Below are positions 44,460 to 54,339 of a stretch of 64,000 bases of DNA, one piece after another. This stretch comes from Phycisphaerales bacterium (GTDB lineage: Bacteria > Planctomycetota > Phycisphaerae > UBA1845 > UTPLA1). Position 1 is the stretch's first letter; the number at the start of each line of letters is the position of its first letter. Below the pieces are notes generated by a model. It did no database searches. It had not been told where the DNA came from and saw nothing but the letters and a program-made list of their open reading frames with translations. Both the position numbers and the translations under genes were made by a program. The stretch lies in contig JAKSDK010000144.1 of the NCBI GenBank assembly GCA_022360095.1, positions 1 to 64,000 of the forward strand, written 5' to 3'.

Positions 44460-47400
44460 ATGAAGAAGACGAACGACTGTCCCACCGAAATTGAAATCGA
44501 GAAGATGTTGCTCTCGATTGCCGGCGAGGGAGAAATCGAGGACATCGCAGCACACCTGGATGTGTGTGAGCCCTGCCGGAGGCGGGCTGACGCGATTTCG
44601 GCCCAGGCTGCGCTTGAACACGATTTGCACTGGGCGACCAAGGCCCGGGACAAGACACCCGTTGATGTCCAGGAACCGCTCAAACGATTGAGCGAGATCC
44701 TGACCGACTACGAGATTATTGAGGAAATCGGTCGCGGCGGGATGGGCATCGTTTATAAAGCACGGCAAACGAAGCTTGATCGTCTCGTGGCGATCAAGGT
44801 TCTGCCGGCGCTTCTTGGCGTGGTGCGACCTCAATCGAAAACCAGGTTCCGTCGCGAAGCTGCCCTTGCGGCCGGGCTCGAACACACGAATATCATCGGC
44901 GTTTATGATTACGATGAAGTCGACGGAACGCTTTATTATGCCATGCAACTTATCGAGGGGCGGTCCCTGCGGCACATCCTTCATGAAATCAGCGAGTCCG
45001 GTGCCGTCGATGTCGTGCTCGAAGAGAATGTCCGCGACGTCGAAGCACATCGTGAGCAGGGTTCCAAGCCATGCGGTACGACGGGCACTGCTAGCACGAT
45101 GCCAAAAAACGGAAACCATCGTGCTTATTTCCGGAAGGTCGCAAGTTGGATCGCCGAAGTCGCGGATGCGTTGCACTATGCCCACAGCCACGGTGTGATC
45201 CATCGTGATATCAAGCCGTCAAATCTGCTGCTCGCCGAAGACGGCCGCCTGATGATCTCCGATTTCGGGTTGGCCCGTCCGTCGGGTGCCGAGGCGATCA
45301 CCATGAGCCGATCTCTCGTGGGGACGTGTCGCTACATGTGCCCGGAGCAACTCGACCATGTCAAGGGGGTTGTCGATCACCAGGTTGATGTCTATGCGCT
45401 AGGCGCGACGCTCTATGAACTCCTGGCATTTCGGCCGATGTTCGCGGCGGAAAACGATCGGGAGGTGATGAATCAGGTTCTGACCAAGGATCCCACGCCA
45501 CCACATCGGTTTTGTCGTCAGGTGCCGCGAGAGCTGGAGACCATCTGTCTGAAGGCCGTGGAAAAAGATCGTCGAAGGCGCTATGCCACGGCGGAAGATC
45601 TGGCGGATGATCTGAAACGATGGTTGTTGGACCTTCCGATTCAGGCAAAACGGCAGTCGATGCCAGTTCGCGCGATGAAGTTCTTGCGCCGCAGACGTGT
45701 TCCAATGTCGATGACGGCGGCCGTGGTTATCTCGCTGGCAGCCACCGCATATCTCTATTCCGCATATAGCCTTTCGAACCGTCAGGCTTCCGAGGCCCAA
45801 ACGGATGCGATTTCACAGTATGTCATTCTTAAGCTCAAGGAGGCCCGAACACTGCTCGCGGCGGAAGATTTTTCCGCCGCCTTGCAGAAGGTCGATGCGG
45901 GGCTCTCCAGAAAATCGGACGCGACGGAGTTGCAGGCACTGCAGGCGGAGATTCTGCTACGCATGGGGCGGCCGGACCATGCTCTGGCGATCATTAAACA
46001 GGTTCTGCATCGCGAGCCCAGCAACTGGTACGCGCATTATCTAGCAGGCTTTGCATCCAGTCGGTCGGCGTCCTGTCATTGTGTTTCGATCGATGCACAG
46101 GACAACGCAAAGGCTTGGGCGGGGGACGAGCGTTTTAAGTATCACTTTGAACAAGTGCGGCGCCTCAACCCGGGTTCCGCTCACGATTATTGTTTACAGG
46201 CGTGCAATGAAGATGATCCCGCCCGTGCGATTGAGCTTCTGGACAAGGCGCTGCAGCTCGATCCCGACCTCGGGGAGGCCGTTCTTTTGCGCGCGGTCCG
46301 GTATGGCGATAGCGGAAATTTCGAGGCGATGCTCGAAAATGCGGAATCCGCCATCGCCATGCGATTCGGCGGTGCGCTCGTTCACGCTCAACGCGGCGTC
46401 GCTTTGTATCATCTTGATCGTTTTGATGAGGCGGAGCTTGCATTGACCGAGTCCATCGAGCGCGATCCCCGCAATGTCCACTGGTGGTATAACCGCTCGG
46501 TCGCGAAGTTGTATCAGGAGCAATTTACGTCAGCCTTGAGCGACGCCGCTCAGGCCATTCTCATGGACCCCGATTACTCGTTCGCCTATGTCGCTCGCGC
46601 GAAGGCGAACGTCGGGCTGCGAAACGCCGACGCAGCGATGGCGGATTACAACAAGGCCGCTGAATTGAACCCCGGACTAACGGATGTGTTTGCGGAGCGA
46701 AGCCATTTGAACTGGCTGACCGGCCGCTACGATGAAGCCATTGCGGACGCCGACAAAGTCATCGAACTCGATGTGAAAGACATCCGGGGTTACCAGCGCC
46801 GAGCCCTGGCCAATATGAAGTTGAATCGAATGGAGGAGGCCGTTCGTGATCTCGATCACGCCTTGGCCAAGAGACCGGATGAAGATACGTATCGACTCCG
46901 CGGCGGCGTGTACTTTTTCGCGAAGAAATACGAAGCTTCGATTGAAGATTTCACTCGAGCCATCGAGCTGAGACCGGATTTTCACGCAAGTTATGAATAT
47001 CGCGGGCGCTCCTATTTCCGCCTGGCCCGTTATCAGGAAGCCATTCTCGATTTCTCTCGCTGGATTGATCTTCAAGTCGACGTCGAGATCGCCCTCATAC
47101 GCCGTGGCATGGCTTATGACATTTTGGGAGAAACACGGCTCGCGATGGCGGATTATGAGGCCGCCGGCGCACGGCATCCTGTCGTCGGTGCTTACACGAG
47201 GCTCTGGAAGTATCTCCTGATGTCTAGTAACGGGCGAGGTCCTGACGCTGTGAAACTACTTGAACAAGATTTTTCTGAAGCCGCTGAGCTTGAGTGGGTC
47301 GAACGCTTGCGAGATTACTTGTTGGGCAGAGCGACGCGAGAGCAATTGACGACATCCGCCACTCACGATGATCAAAGGGCTGAGGCCTATTTCTATATTG

Positions 47401-47555
47401 GGGCGAGCGCGCTGATTCATGGAGATGCTTTCAAAGCACGCAAATGGTTTGAGCGATGCGTCGAAATGAACAGGACGGGTATCCTCGAAACTGATTTCGC
47501 ATCCGCAAAATTATCCCAATTGATGTCAACAACCTCGGGACGACCGTTGCAATAA
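44460..47555 (+). CDS. Membrane Ser/Thr protein kinase with TPR repeats and anti-sigma-like N-terminus
   Basis: A 1032-aa protein (1031 from the ATG at 44460). Residues ~20-50 contain HLDVCEPCRRR, the H-x3-C-x2-C pattern of zinc-binding anti-sigma domains. A complete Hanks-type kinase follows (P-loop IGRGGMGIV near residue 90, HRDIKPSN at 248-255, DFGLARP near 268, GTCRYMCPEQ). A single membrane helix (~417-440) separates it from ~500 residues of TPR-type repeats (for example LDKALQLDPDLGEAV, KAAELNPGLTDVFAERS, ALAKRPDEDTYRLRG). Together with the ECF factor upstream, it likely senses and signals to transcription; the zinc motif could be the sigma-binding part. Confidence 0.92.
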   Translation: MKKTNDCPTEIEIEKMLLSIAGEGEIEDIAAHLDVCEPCRRRADAISAQAALEHDLHWATKARDKTPVDVQEPLKRLSEILTDYEIIEEIGRGGMGIVYKARQTKLDRLVAIKVLPALLGVVRPQSKTRFRREAALAAGLEHTNIIGVYDYDEVDGTLYYAMQLIEGRSLRHILHEISESGAVDVVLEENVRDVEAHREQGSKPCGTTGTASTMPKNGNHRAYFRKVASWIAEVADALHYAHSHGVIHRDIKPSNLLLAEDGRLMISDFGLARPSGAEAITMSRSLVGTCRYMCPEQLDHVKGVVDHQVDVYALGATLYELLAFRPMFAAENDREVMNQVLTKDPTPPHRFCRQVPRELETICLKAVEKDRRRRYATAEDLADDLKRWLLDLPIQAKRQSMPVRAMKFLRRRRVPMSMTAAVVISLAATAYLYSAYSLSNRQASEAQTDAISQYVILKLKEARTLLAAEDFSAALQKVDAGLSRKSDATELQALQAEILLRMGRPDHALAIIKQVLHREPSNWYAHYLAGFASSRSASCHCVSIDAQDNAKAWAGDERFKYHFEQVRRLNPGSAHDYCLQACNEDDPARAIELLDKALQLDPDLGEAVLLRAVRYGDSGNFEAMLENAESAIAMRFGGALVHAQRGVALYHLDRFDEAELALTESIERDPRNVHWWYNRSVAKLYQEQFTSALSDAAQAILMDPDYSFAYVARAKANVGLRNADAAMADYNKAAELNPGLTDVFAERSHLNWLTGRYDEAIADADKVIELDVKDIRGYQRRALANMKLNRMEEAVRDLDHALAKRPDEDTYRLRGGVYFFAKKYEASIEDFTRAIELRPDFHASYEYRGRSYFRLARYQEAILDFSRWIDLQVDVEIALIRRGMAYDILGETRLAMADYEAAGARHPVVGAYTRLWKYLLMSSNGRGPDAVKLLEQDFSEAAELEWVERLRDYLLGRATREQLTTSATHDDQRAEAYFYIGASALIHGDAFKARKWFERCVEMNRTGILETDFASAKLSQLMSTTSGRPLQ

Positions 47556-47646
47556 TCGGCTCGAACGGAGGGGTGATATTCATAAAGCGGTGAACGTACG
47601 TCGTCGCGGCCGCAATTTGTGGCCTTATGAGTGTAGGAGTGGAGCA

Positions 47647-50511
47647 TTGAAGTTCAAAATCAGAATGACCGTGTTGCTGTCGTTGGTCTGTACGTGTATC
47701 ACAGCCAAGCTGGTCTTCGCTCAATCTCTCTTGCATGACAACGGCACCTTTACGACAGGTGCCGGCATCGACGTCTGTCCTGATGCGACACCTCCGGCCA
47801 ATACAAGCTCTCCGACGGGCACGAGTACGACGCTCGGTACGCAGTCATTCTGGGTGCTTCGCCGACAAATCGATGACTTCACCGTGCCGGCCGGTCAGTC
47901 GTGGACATTGAATTCTCTCAGATGGCGTGCGTACCAGACCGGAACGTTGTTCGACGAACTCATTTCCGAAGCCTATGTTCGTCTTTGGAACGAAAACCCG
48001 ACACTCGGTGGGACGCCGTTGACGGGAGATTTCACGACGAATCGGTTGAGCAATTCTTTCTTCTCCGGTGTATTCCGCACGGCTGCAAATGATCTGACGA
48101 ATTGCGATCGTGGCATCAAGAATGTCGACATCGATCTGAGTGATTTCCCAAAGCTACCGCCGGGCACCTACTGGATTGAAGTCGGCCTGGCCGGCGATCT
48201 TCCCGGCGGGCTTTTTTCTCCGCCGACCGAACCAAGAGCCGTCGGCGATAACGCACTTCAATTGGATTTCTTGGGGGTTGCTCAACCCGTCACCGATGAT
48301 GAATCAGGATTGCCGCTCGAATACCCATACCAGCTTTTTGGTACGTCGGGTCCGGATGTTCTGCGCGCATGCGTGCTGCCTGATGAATCATGCCTCGACA
48401 CAACCCTGGGCGATTGCACCAATATCCACAACGGCCAATGGAATTTCTTCAATGTGTGCACGGAACTCGGCGCGTGCTGCAACCATGCGACAGGCGGCTG
48501 CATCGAGAATGTAGGCCCGGAAAGTTGCACCGGTATTGGATTTCAGTTTTCGCCTGGCGTGGCGTGTAGCGCGGTACCGGGGTGCGGATTGATCAATGGG
48601 GCCTGTTGCTTTCCGGAGGCTATCCCTGTGGACTGCCAACCCTTTACGAGGGGGATCCATTGCGTGGCACAAGGTGGATTCTGGCACCCGGGTAGTTGTT
48701 CGGCGGTCTCGTGTGAAGATTTTTGCGAAACGGCCGGCGAGGTGTTTGAGGGTGACACGCTGTTCGACATCACGGGCTATAGCACCGACGGTCCGACAAC
48801 ACCCAACCGTTGCAACGATCCATTCGTTGGGCAGTCGGATCTTTGGTTTCGTTATGTGTCGTCCTTGGCAAATTCGGGCGGCAGTATTGTCATCTCCCTG
48901 TGCACCAATACGACGTTCAACTCAACGCTACAGGTCTATCAAGTCGATGAGAACACGACGTGCGATGAACTCATGCAAACAGCTTCGGCCGTGTATTGCG
49001 ATATCGACGGTTGCAGCATTCCCGGCGGTCCGTCCGAACTCACCGTGTCGGCGAACCCTGGCGATCAGTTTCTGATACGCATCGGAGGCTACGACGGCGA
49101 TCAAGGAAATGGCACGCTTCGGATCAGCAAGATTGAGGCGGGCTTCGGTGCCTGTTGCCTGCTTAGCGGATCATGCAAGTTCACCGACGAAGCAAGCTGC
49201 CTGGCTGATCTCGGCGCTTTTTTCCCTGCCTCGTCATGCGGTTCACCCGGTTTCACGTGCCCGCCGGTCGGCGCTTGCTGTCGCGGGACGGAGGGTTGTG
49301 TTGTTACATTCGATAACACCTGCATACTGCTCGGAGGAACATTCCTTGGTCAGGGCGAGGCATGTGGTCCGGCGGATGATTGTGACAACGACGGAGAGAC
49401 TGATTTCTGCGCCATCATCAATGGGTCTTCTGACTGCAATGAAAACGGGGTTCCGGATGATTGCGACATTGCGCCCGGGGGCGCAAGTACGGACTGTGAT
49501 CAGAATATGATTCCCGACCGTTGCCAGCAGGAGGCGTTTTGTTGTCGTGGTGATGTCAACGGCGACTCGGTGTGTGATGCCCTGGACATACAGGGATTCG
49601 TGGAGGGCATGCTCAGCGCGGCGCCGCCTTGCTTCGAGCGGCCGTTCTGCCGGCTTGATACCAATGAGGATTTCCAGTTGGATCAGAATGACATCGTGGG
49701 TTTTGTCGAGGCGCTCCTGAACGACGTTCCGTGTCCGATTCTGGTTCATGTGTCGGGGAGTGTGATCGTTCTCGACGAACAAGGGCAAGACATCGGTCGA
49801 GACAATAAGGTGTTTATGCTCGACCAGACCGGTGAGCTTATCTACAGCTACGACCAGGTGCCAATGGCGATAAGCGATAACTTCGGCTATCGCGACGGCG
49901 CCAGCGATGGGACTTTTCTTTATTTCGGCTGGTTAGGCGGTGTGGCGCGCCATGATTATGATGGTGGAAACGGCACACAGATTATCGTCGGCCCGGTCCC
50001 GAATACCGGTACGACTTGGCGCGCACTGGCTTACGACCCGACAGGTGATCATGGAAGCGGAAGCCTCTGGACGCAAAGCTTCACATCGGATCTTGTCGAG
50101 ACGGATCTGGCCGGCAACCTCTTGAACCAATTTGCGAATGATCTGTCGCTTTACGGCCTCGCATACGATCATCAGACCGGCATGCTCTGGGGACACAGTG
50201 TCGATGAGAATAACGGCGCCTTGGTCGTGGAAATCGATCCGAAAAACGGTCTTCCGACCGGCGTCTCGTTCTCATCACACTACAATGTGCCTGGTGCGTC
50301 GGATTTGGGCTTCGCCCTGTATGGTGGACTTCACCTGGATGAACAGAGCAGAACGTTCTACGGCTTGGTTCAAGGTACGCCGGATGACGGTATCTTCAGT
50401 GCGGATATTTCCGGCGTCCTCACAGGGCCGCTGATGCCGAATCTGCGTACCGACATCAATCAGCAATCCGGAACGCTTCGCAACTTGGGCATCGTCATAT
50501 CGCGCCCGTAG
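47647..50511 (+). CDS. Large secreted Cys-rich protein with dockerin-like repeats
   Basis: A 954-aa exported protein; start set at TTG 47647 because AGGAG precedes it and a signal (MKFKIRMTVLLSLVCTC, cleavage near FAQ-SLL) then begins. Residues ~245-560 hold four or five GACC-type modules (ELGACCNHATGGC, NGACCFPEA, FGACCLLSGSC, VGACCRGTEGC), each with paired cysteines. Asp-rich calcium-loop text follows (DCDNDGETDFC, DCNENGVPDDCD, DTNEDFQLDQND, with GDVNGDSVCDALDIQGF as a dockerin-like repeat pair). The C-terminal ~230 residues look like a beta-propeller. Such proteins are frequent in planctomycete surfaces; specific function is unknown. Confidence 0.85.
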   Translation: MKFKIRMTVLLSLVCTCITAKLVFAQSLLHDNGTFTTGAGIDVCPDATPPANTSSPTGTSTTLGTQSFWVLRRQIDDFTVPAGQSWTLNSLRWRAYQTGTLFDELISEAYVRLWNENPTLGGTPLTGDFTTNRLSNSFFSGVFRTAANDLTNCDRGIKNVDIDLSDFPKLPPGTYWIEVGLAGDLPGGLFSPPTEPRAVGDNALQLDFLGVAQPVTDDESGLPLEYPYQLFGTSGPDVLRACVLPDESCLDTTLGDCTNIHNGQWNFFNVCTELGACCNHATGGCIENVGPESCTGIGFQFSPGVACSAVPGCGLINGACCFPEAIPVDCQPFTRGIHCVAQGGFWHPGSCSAVSCEDFCETAGEVFEGDTLFDITGYSTDGPTTPNRCNDPFVGQSDLWFRYVSSLANSGGSIVISLCTNTTFNSTLQVYQVDENTTCDELMQTASAVYCDIDGCSIPGGPSELTVSANPGDQFLIRIGGYDGDQGNGTLRISKIEAGFGACCLLSGSCKFTDEASCLADLGAFFPASSCGSPGFTCPPVGACCRGTEGCVVTFDNTCILLGGTFLGQGEACGPADDCDNDGETDFCAIINGSSDCNENGVPDDCDIAPGGASTDCDQNMIPDRCQQEAFCCRGDVNGDSVCDALDIQGFVEGMLSAAPPCFERPFCRLDTNEDFQLDQNDIVGFVEALLNDVPCPILVHVSGSVIVLDEQGQDIGRDNKVFMLDQTGELIYSYDQVPMAISDNFGYRDGASDGTFLYFGWLGGVARHDYDGGNGTQIIVGPVPNTGTTWRALAYDPTGDHGSGSLWTQSFTSDLVETDLAGNLLNQFANDLSLYGLAYDHQTGMLWGHSVDENNGALVVEIDPKNGLPTGVSFSSHYNVPGASDLGFALYGGLHLDEQSRTFYGLVQGTPDDGIFSADISGVLTGPLMPNLRTDINQQSGTLRNLGIVISRP

Positions 50512-50865
50512 TTGTGATCGATAAGATGATAACGATCACGGAGTACAATCAGCGGCCCAAACGGCACTTAGCAATTGGAGGCGGCGGGAATCGAATGTTA
50601 CGCCCGCCTCACGAAACAATAAGCATTTACGTTCAAAATCACGGTAGATGCGAAGATTATGGCGATCTTGACGAGACCACTCAAGACCCATCGAGACCAT
50701 CGAAAACCGCTTTTGTCGTGTACTGGTCGAGTACTCGGATTTCTTGCAGCTCGGTAGGCAGCGTCCCTTTGTCCAGATCCTTCAAGTTGCGCCCGGCTCA
50801 GTATTCACCTTGTGGAAAAAGTTGGAACCGTGGGCACACGTTCAAAGGGATTTCTGAGCTCTTCT
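50512..50865. other. Gene-free stretch
   Basis: 354 bases between convergent genes. An open frame from 50514 exists on the plus strand but has a composition unlike a real protein. No hairpin with a T-run or repeat was recognised. It may contain a decayed gene. Confidence 0.35.
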
Positions 50866-51168
50866 CTATCGAGGTCGGCTTCGATAGTGTCCCCGGACAT
50901 AGGTGCCATCCTTGCGATAGTATCCTTTGACACGAACGGTCTTAGGTCGGCCATCTGCATTAGGCTGGCCATAGTATGACTTGTTTTCAGCTACACCGCG
51001 TCGGGCAGTCGGGGAAACATAATTGTTTGGAGAGTAGGTTGAATGGGGGGTTGAATAGCTTGGAGCAGTGTTTGGTTCAGGCGAGGAGCTTTCCCGTCCG
51101 GACATCCAGAGCAAGCCGCCCACGATAAGGGCAATGATCCACCAACCGCTACCTGATTGTTTCTTCAT
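50866..51168 (-). CDS. Small membrane-anchored protein with YYRKDGTYV motif
   Basis: A 100-aa protein; start chosen for AGGAGGTG six bases upstream. One membrane helix (WWIIALIVGGLLWM) lies near the N-terminus, followed by a Ser/Thr/Pro/Tyr-rich stretch. The C-terminus VKGYYRKDGTYVRGHYRSRP is a small motif seen at the ends of many bacterial short proteins, function unknown. It is the first gene of the AT-richer accessory region. Confidence 0.6.
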   Translation of the reverse strand: MKKQSGSGWWIIALIVGGLLWMSGRESSSPEPNTAPSYSTPHSTYSPNNYVSPTARRGVAENKSYYGQPNADGRPKTVRVKGYYRKDGTYVRGHYRSRPR

Positions 51169-51482
51169 CACAACACCTCCTGACCCTGCGTAGCACAGTC
51201 CATAGATGGACGGAAATATGTTAGCACGGAATATGACTGATGTAAACACGAGTAATGTGCTTGTTAACTAACCCGTTGTGATTGAATTAGATACGTTGCT
51301 AAGAATTCTATTGGATACACCGTGCAAATCTTCATTTTCGCGGTAGAATCTTGCCAGCCGGAACACGTCCTGTTGTGAAAGGAATATATAATGGGCGCAC
51401 ATCCATTTCTGGAAGAGAATTTACGTGATTGCGTTATCTTTAGGCAGTAGTTTTATAAACGTCCTCTATTTTCATAGAGGAT
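51169..51482. other. Divergent intergenic region
   Basis: About 314 AT-rich bases between the minus-strand small gene and the plus-strand one-TM gene. No gene or hairpin was recognised. It probably holds the promoters of both. Confidence 0.35.
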
Positions 51483-51977
51483 ATGGCACAGGAATCTCTA
51501 TCGGGTAGAAAGGAGTCGATGGCGTCAGAGATATGGGCTGCGTTGATAGGCGCCTTTGCTGCGATCGTCGTCGCATATAAAGATGCGATTCGGGATATCT
51601 TTACGCGGGGTCAGAGGACATGGTCGGGTCAATGGTCTGGTACAGGATTCTCTGATGCTACCAAGACCGAGTATCTAATCACCGCGAAATTGAAGCAGCG
51701 TGGTCGCGTTGTAACGGGAACCTTAGTGGCACATGCTCCCGAAGTTGTTGAGTACGAGATAAAAGGAAGAATCCAGGAACTTGAATTCATGACGTACTTT
51801 GCAAAAAACGCTGACAAGAACACAGTCAATTACTTAGTTGGGATAAACCGCCTCGATCGAAGCGGAGAAAACATGACTGGCGAATATGTTGCTCGGTCCA
51901 GATTCGTGGAAAGAATTGCTACGGGAAAAATAAGGCTATCCTGCATAAAATCGGCTCAGGCGAAAAAAGTTGACTAG
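51483..51977 (+). CDS. One-TM protein with beta-rich domain, next to OLD nuclease
   Basis: A 164-aa protein (a later ATG at 51519 with AAAGGAG is also possible) with one N-terminal membrane helix (EIWAALIGAFAAIVVAYKDAI). The remainder is beta-rich with a GQWSGTGFS, then LITAKLKQRGRVVTGTLVAH pattern, reminiscent of lipocalin/beta-barrel folds, but this is by eye only. A membrane helix plus beta-barrel resembles effectors such as Cap15 of CBASS, though no nucleotide-synthase gene is nearby. The OLD nuclease starts 174 bases downstream. Function not known. Confidence 0.5.
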   Translation: MAQESLSGRKESMASEIWAALIGAFAAIVVAYKDAIRDIFTRGQRTWSGQWSGTGFSDATKTEYLITAKLKQRGRVVTGTLVAHAPEVVEYEIKGRIQELEFMTYFAKNADKNTVNYLVGINRLDRSGENMTGEYVARSRFVERIATGKIRLSCIKSAQAKKVD

Positions 51978-52151
51978 CACTTTTGAGGAAACGATCCATA
52001 AATAATCCCAATGTGATTTGCAAGCCTAAAAATAAGACGTTAGCCTGTTTGTCATTGGGGACAAGGTCGGGGAGAAGTCATTACTTAATAGCGTGCGGAA
52101 ACACTCGTGACGGCATGCTTGATATACGCTCTATCTTCGGAGTGTTAAGTG

Positions 52152-54089
52152 ATGAAGCTCAAGTCTATTAGAATCGAGAATTTTCGATCTTTCAAAGATG
52201 AGACCATCTACATTGATGACTATACATGTCTAGTTGGCCCAAATGGAGCTGGAAAGTCCGGAATCCTTACAGCCCTTAATGTCTTCTTCCGAAATAATGC
52301 GTCTACAGTAACAAATGTTTTTGCGCTTTCAGAGGAGGATTTTCACCATCGAAATACGAAAGATCCGGTGAAGATAACACTTACGTTTTCTGATTTGTCA
52401 AGTCAAGCCAAGGAAGACTTCAAGCATTATTATCGCCAGGGCGAACTTACTGTGTCTGCGAAAGCTGAATGGGACAGCAACACTGAAAAGGCCGAAGTGA
52501 AGCAATATGGTGCCCGCCTTGTTATGAAAGACTTTGCGACGTTTTTTGAAGCGAATAATAAAGGGGATAGGGTGGCAGATCTCAAGGACATTTATGCTCA
52601 AATCCAAAAAAAGTATCCCGACTTGCCTCTGCCCGGAACTAAATCGGCTATGGCTAACGCACTCCGTTCCTATGAAGAAGCGAATCAAGGGCAATGCGAA
52701 CTGATCGAGGAAGACAACCAGTTTTACGGCTGGTCAAGGGGCGCAAGTCTTCTGGGTAAATATATACAGTGGGTTTATGTCCCCGCTGTTAAAGATGCTT
52801 CTACCGAACAGGAAGAGGGGAGCAAGACCGCCCTTGGCCAACTCCTTGAAAGAACTATTAGGACAAAAGTCGATTTCAGTACACCACTAACTAAACTAAG
52901 AGAACACCTGGAAAATCAATATAAAGATCTGATTGATAAACAAAAAACTGTATTGTCAGATTTAGAAGTTTCTATTCAGAAACGCCTTCAAAATTGGGCG
53001 AGCCCCGCAGCAACTCTTTCGCTGAATTGGCATTACAATCCGGAGCAATCTCTTATAATAAAAGAGCCAATAGCGAAAACAGCGATCGGCGAAGATAATT
53101 TTGAAGGAGAAGTTCCACGGCTCGGGCATGGCATGCAACGCTCGTTCCTCCTGTCTATTTTACAAGAACTTGCAAGTAGCGACCAAGAGTACAATTCAAC
53201 GCTATTGTTAGGTTTTGAGGAACCTGAACTTTATCAGCATCCACCGCAAGCACAACACATTGCGAGTGTCCTCGAAACGATGACAACAAAACAAGGCGGC
53301 AACTCCCAGATTGTCATCACTACGCACAGTCCGTACTTTGTATCCGCAAGAGGTTTTGAGAGCATTCGGTTGCTGCGTAAACATCGAGATAAGAACTGTT
53401 CTCTTGTTAGGAGCACTACTTATGCAAACGTAGAAAAATTGCTGGCAACTGCGCTCGAGGAGAAACCATCCGTTCCGAGTGTCCTCATGGCAAAACTAGA
53501 GCAAATTCTCCAGCCATCACAACGTGAGCTTTTCTTTACAAAGGTAGCGATACTCGTTGAAGGCATCGAAGACATAGCATTCATTGCAACACACCTTCAA
53601 CTGACGCAGAAGTGGGAACGTTTCCGTGAATTAGGATGCCATTTTATCGTGGCTAATGGCAAGAGATCCTTGAGTAGGCCGCTCGCGATCGCTTTTGAAT
53701 TGGAAATCCCGACATTTGTTGCTTTTGATTCTGATGCTAACAACACAGGTAAGCAGAAAGAAAATAGGCGTGACAACTCATGTGTTCTTCGTCTTTGTGG
53801 ATTAAAGGACTTTGATCCACTACCCTCTGAAGATTTCTGGCATGATAACGTAGTCATGTGGAAAACACAGATTCGCTCAGCAGTACGAGAAGATTTTGGC
53901 GAAGAGGTATGGGATGCCGCAGAGAAAAAAGCACGGGAGACAACAGGGTTCGTTGAGGGAATTCGCGGAAAGAACAGCCTATTGATTGCCGCAACACTAG
54001 AACAACTCGCGAAAGAGGAAAAGCGTTCTGGCGTGCTTGGTAGGCTGTGCGATCAAATCTTAACCTTTTCTACAGGTGCTTCGAAGTAG
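52152..54089 (+). CDS. OLD-family ATP-dependent nuclease (ATPase plus TOPRIM)
   Basis: A 645-aa OLD-family protein. The ABC/SMC-type ATPase has KLKSIRIENFRSF, P-loop VGPNGAGKSGIL near residue 31, the signature-like LGHGMQRSF, and the LLLGFEEPELYQHP Walker B region. The C-terminal TOPRIM domain is visible as VEGIEDIAFIA (catalytic Glu) and VAFDSDANN (Asp pair). This is the architecture of GajA and of class 1/2 OLD nucleases used against phage. No UvrD-like helicase (GajB) adjoins, so I do not call Gabija. Next gene, 250 bases on, is a DUF2130 nuclease. Confidence 0.9.
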   Translation: MKLKSIRIENFRSFKDETIYIDDYTCLVGPNGAGKSGILTALNVFFRNNASTVTNVFALSEEDFHHRNTKDPVKITLTFSDLSSQAKEDFKHYYRQGELTVSAKAEWDSNTEKAEVKQYGARLVMKDFATFFEANNKGDRVADLKDIYAQIQKKYPDLPLPGTKSAMANALRSYEEANQGQCELIEEDNQFYGWSRGASLLGKYIQWVYVPAVKDASTEQEEGSKTALGQLLERTIRTKVDFSTPLTKLREHLENQYKDLIDKQKTVLSDLEVSIQKRLQNWASPAATLSLNWHYNPEQSLIIKEPIAKTAIGEDNFEGEVPRLGHGMQRSFLLSILQELASSDQEYNSTLLLGFEEPELYQHPPQAQHIASVLETMTTKQGGNSQIVITTHSPYFVSARGFESIRLLRKHRDKNCSLVRSTTYANVEKLLATALEEKPSVPSVLMAKLEQILQPSQRELFFTKVAILVEGIEDIAFIATHLQLTQKWERFRELGCHFIVANGKRSLSRPLAIAFELEIPTFVAFDSDANNTGKQKENRRDNSCVLRLCGLKDFDPLPSEDFWHDNVVMWKTQIRSAVREDFGEEVWDAAEKKARETTGFVEGIRGKNSLLIAATLEQLAKEEKRSGVLGRLCDQILTFSTGASK

Positions 54090-54151
54090 GTAAGTCACAG
54101 TTTTTGAGCATCGTCGGGAAGTCCGAAGCTCGTCTCTAGCGTGTGGTCCTA

Positions 54152-54172
54152 GGAGCTATACGCTCCCTTTTT
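54152..54172 (+). terminator. Weak intrinsic terminator after the OLD nuclease
   Basis: GGAGC and GCTCC form a five-pair stem around TATAC, followed by CTTTTT at 54167-54172. The stem is short, so termination may be partial. Confidence 0.4.
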
Positions 54173-54339
54173 GGAATATTAGGAATCTCGCTCTAGCATG
54201 TGAATTCTTGGAATCACATCCAATAAAGCTGTGAAATGCGTGTTACTATGTGGGGTTGATTGAGGTATTAACGTCTGATCTGCTTCGAGTATAATGCAGT
54301 GTCCGACGGATCGAACGATGACGATAAAGGATTGATTCC

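Noticed and set aside
50514..50930. 138-aa plus-strand open frame
   Set aside because: Cys/Ser/His-rich with no strand-helix pattern and no ribosome site; it overlaps the minus-strand gene end.
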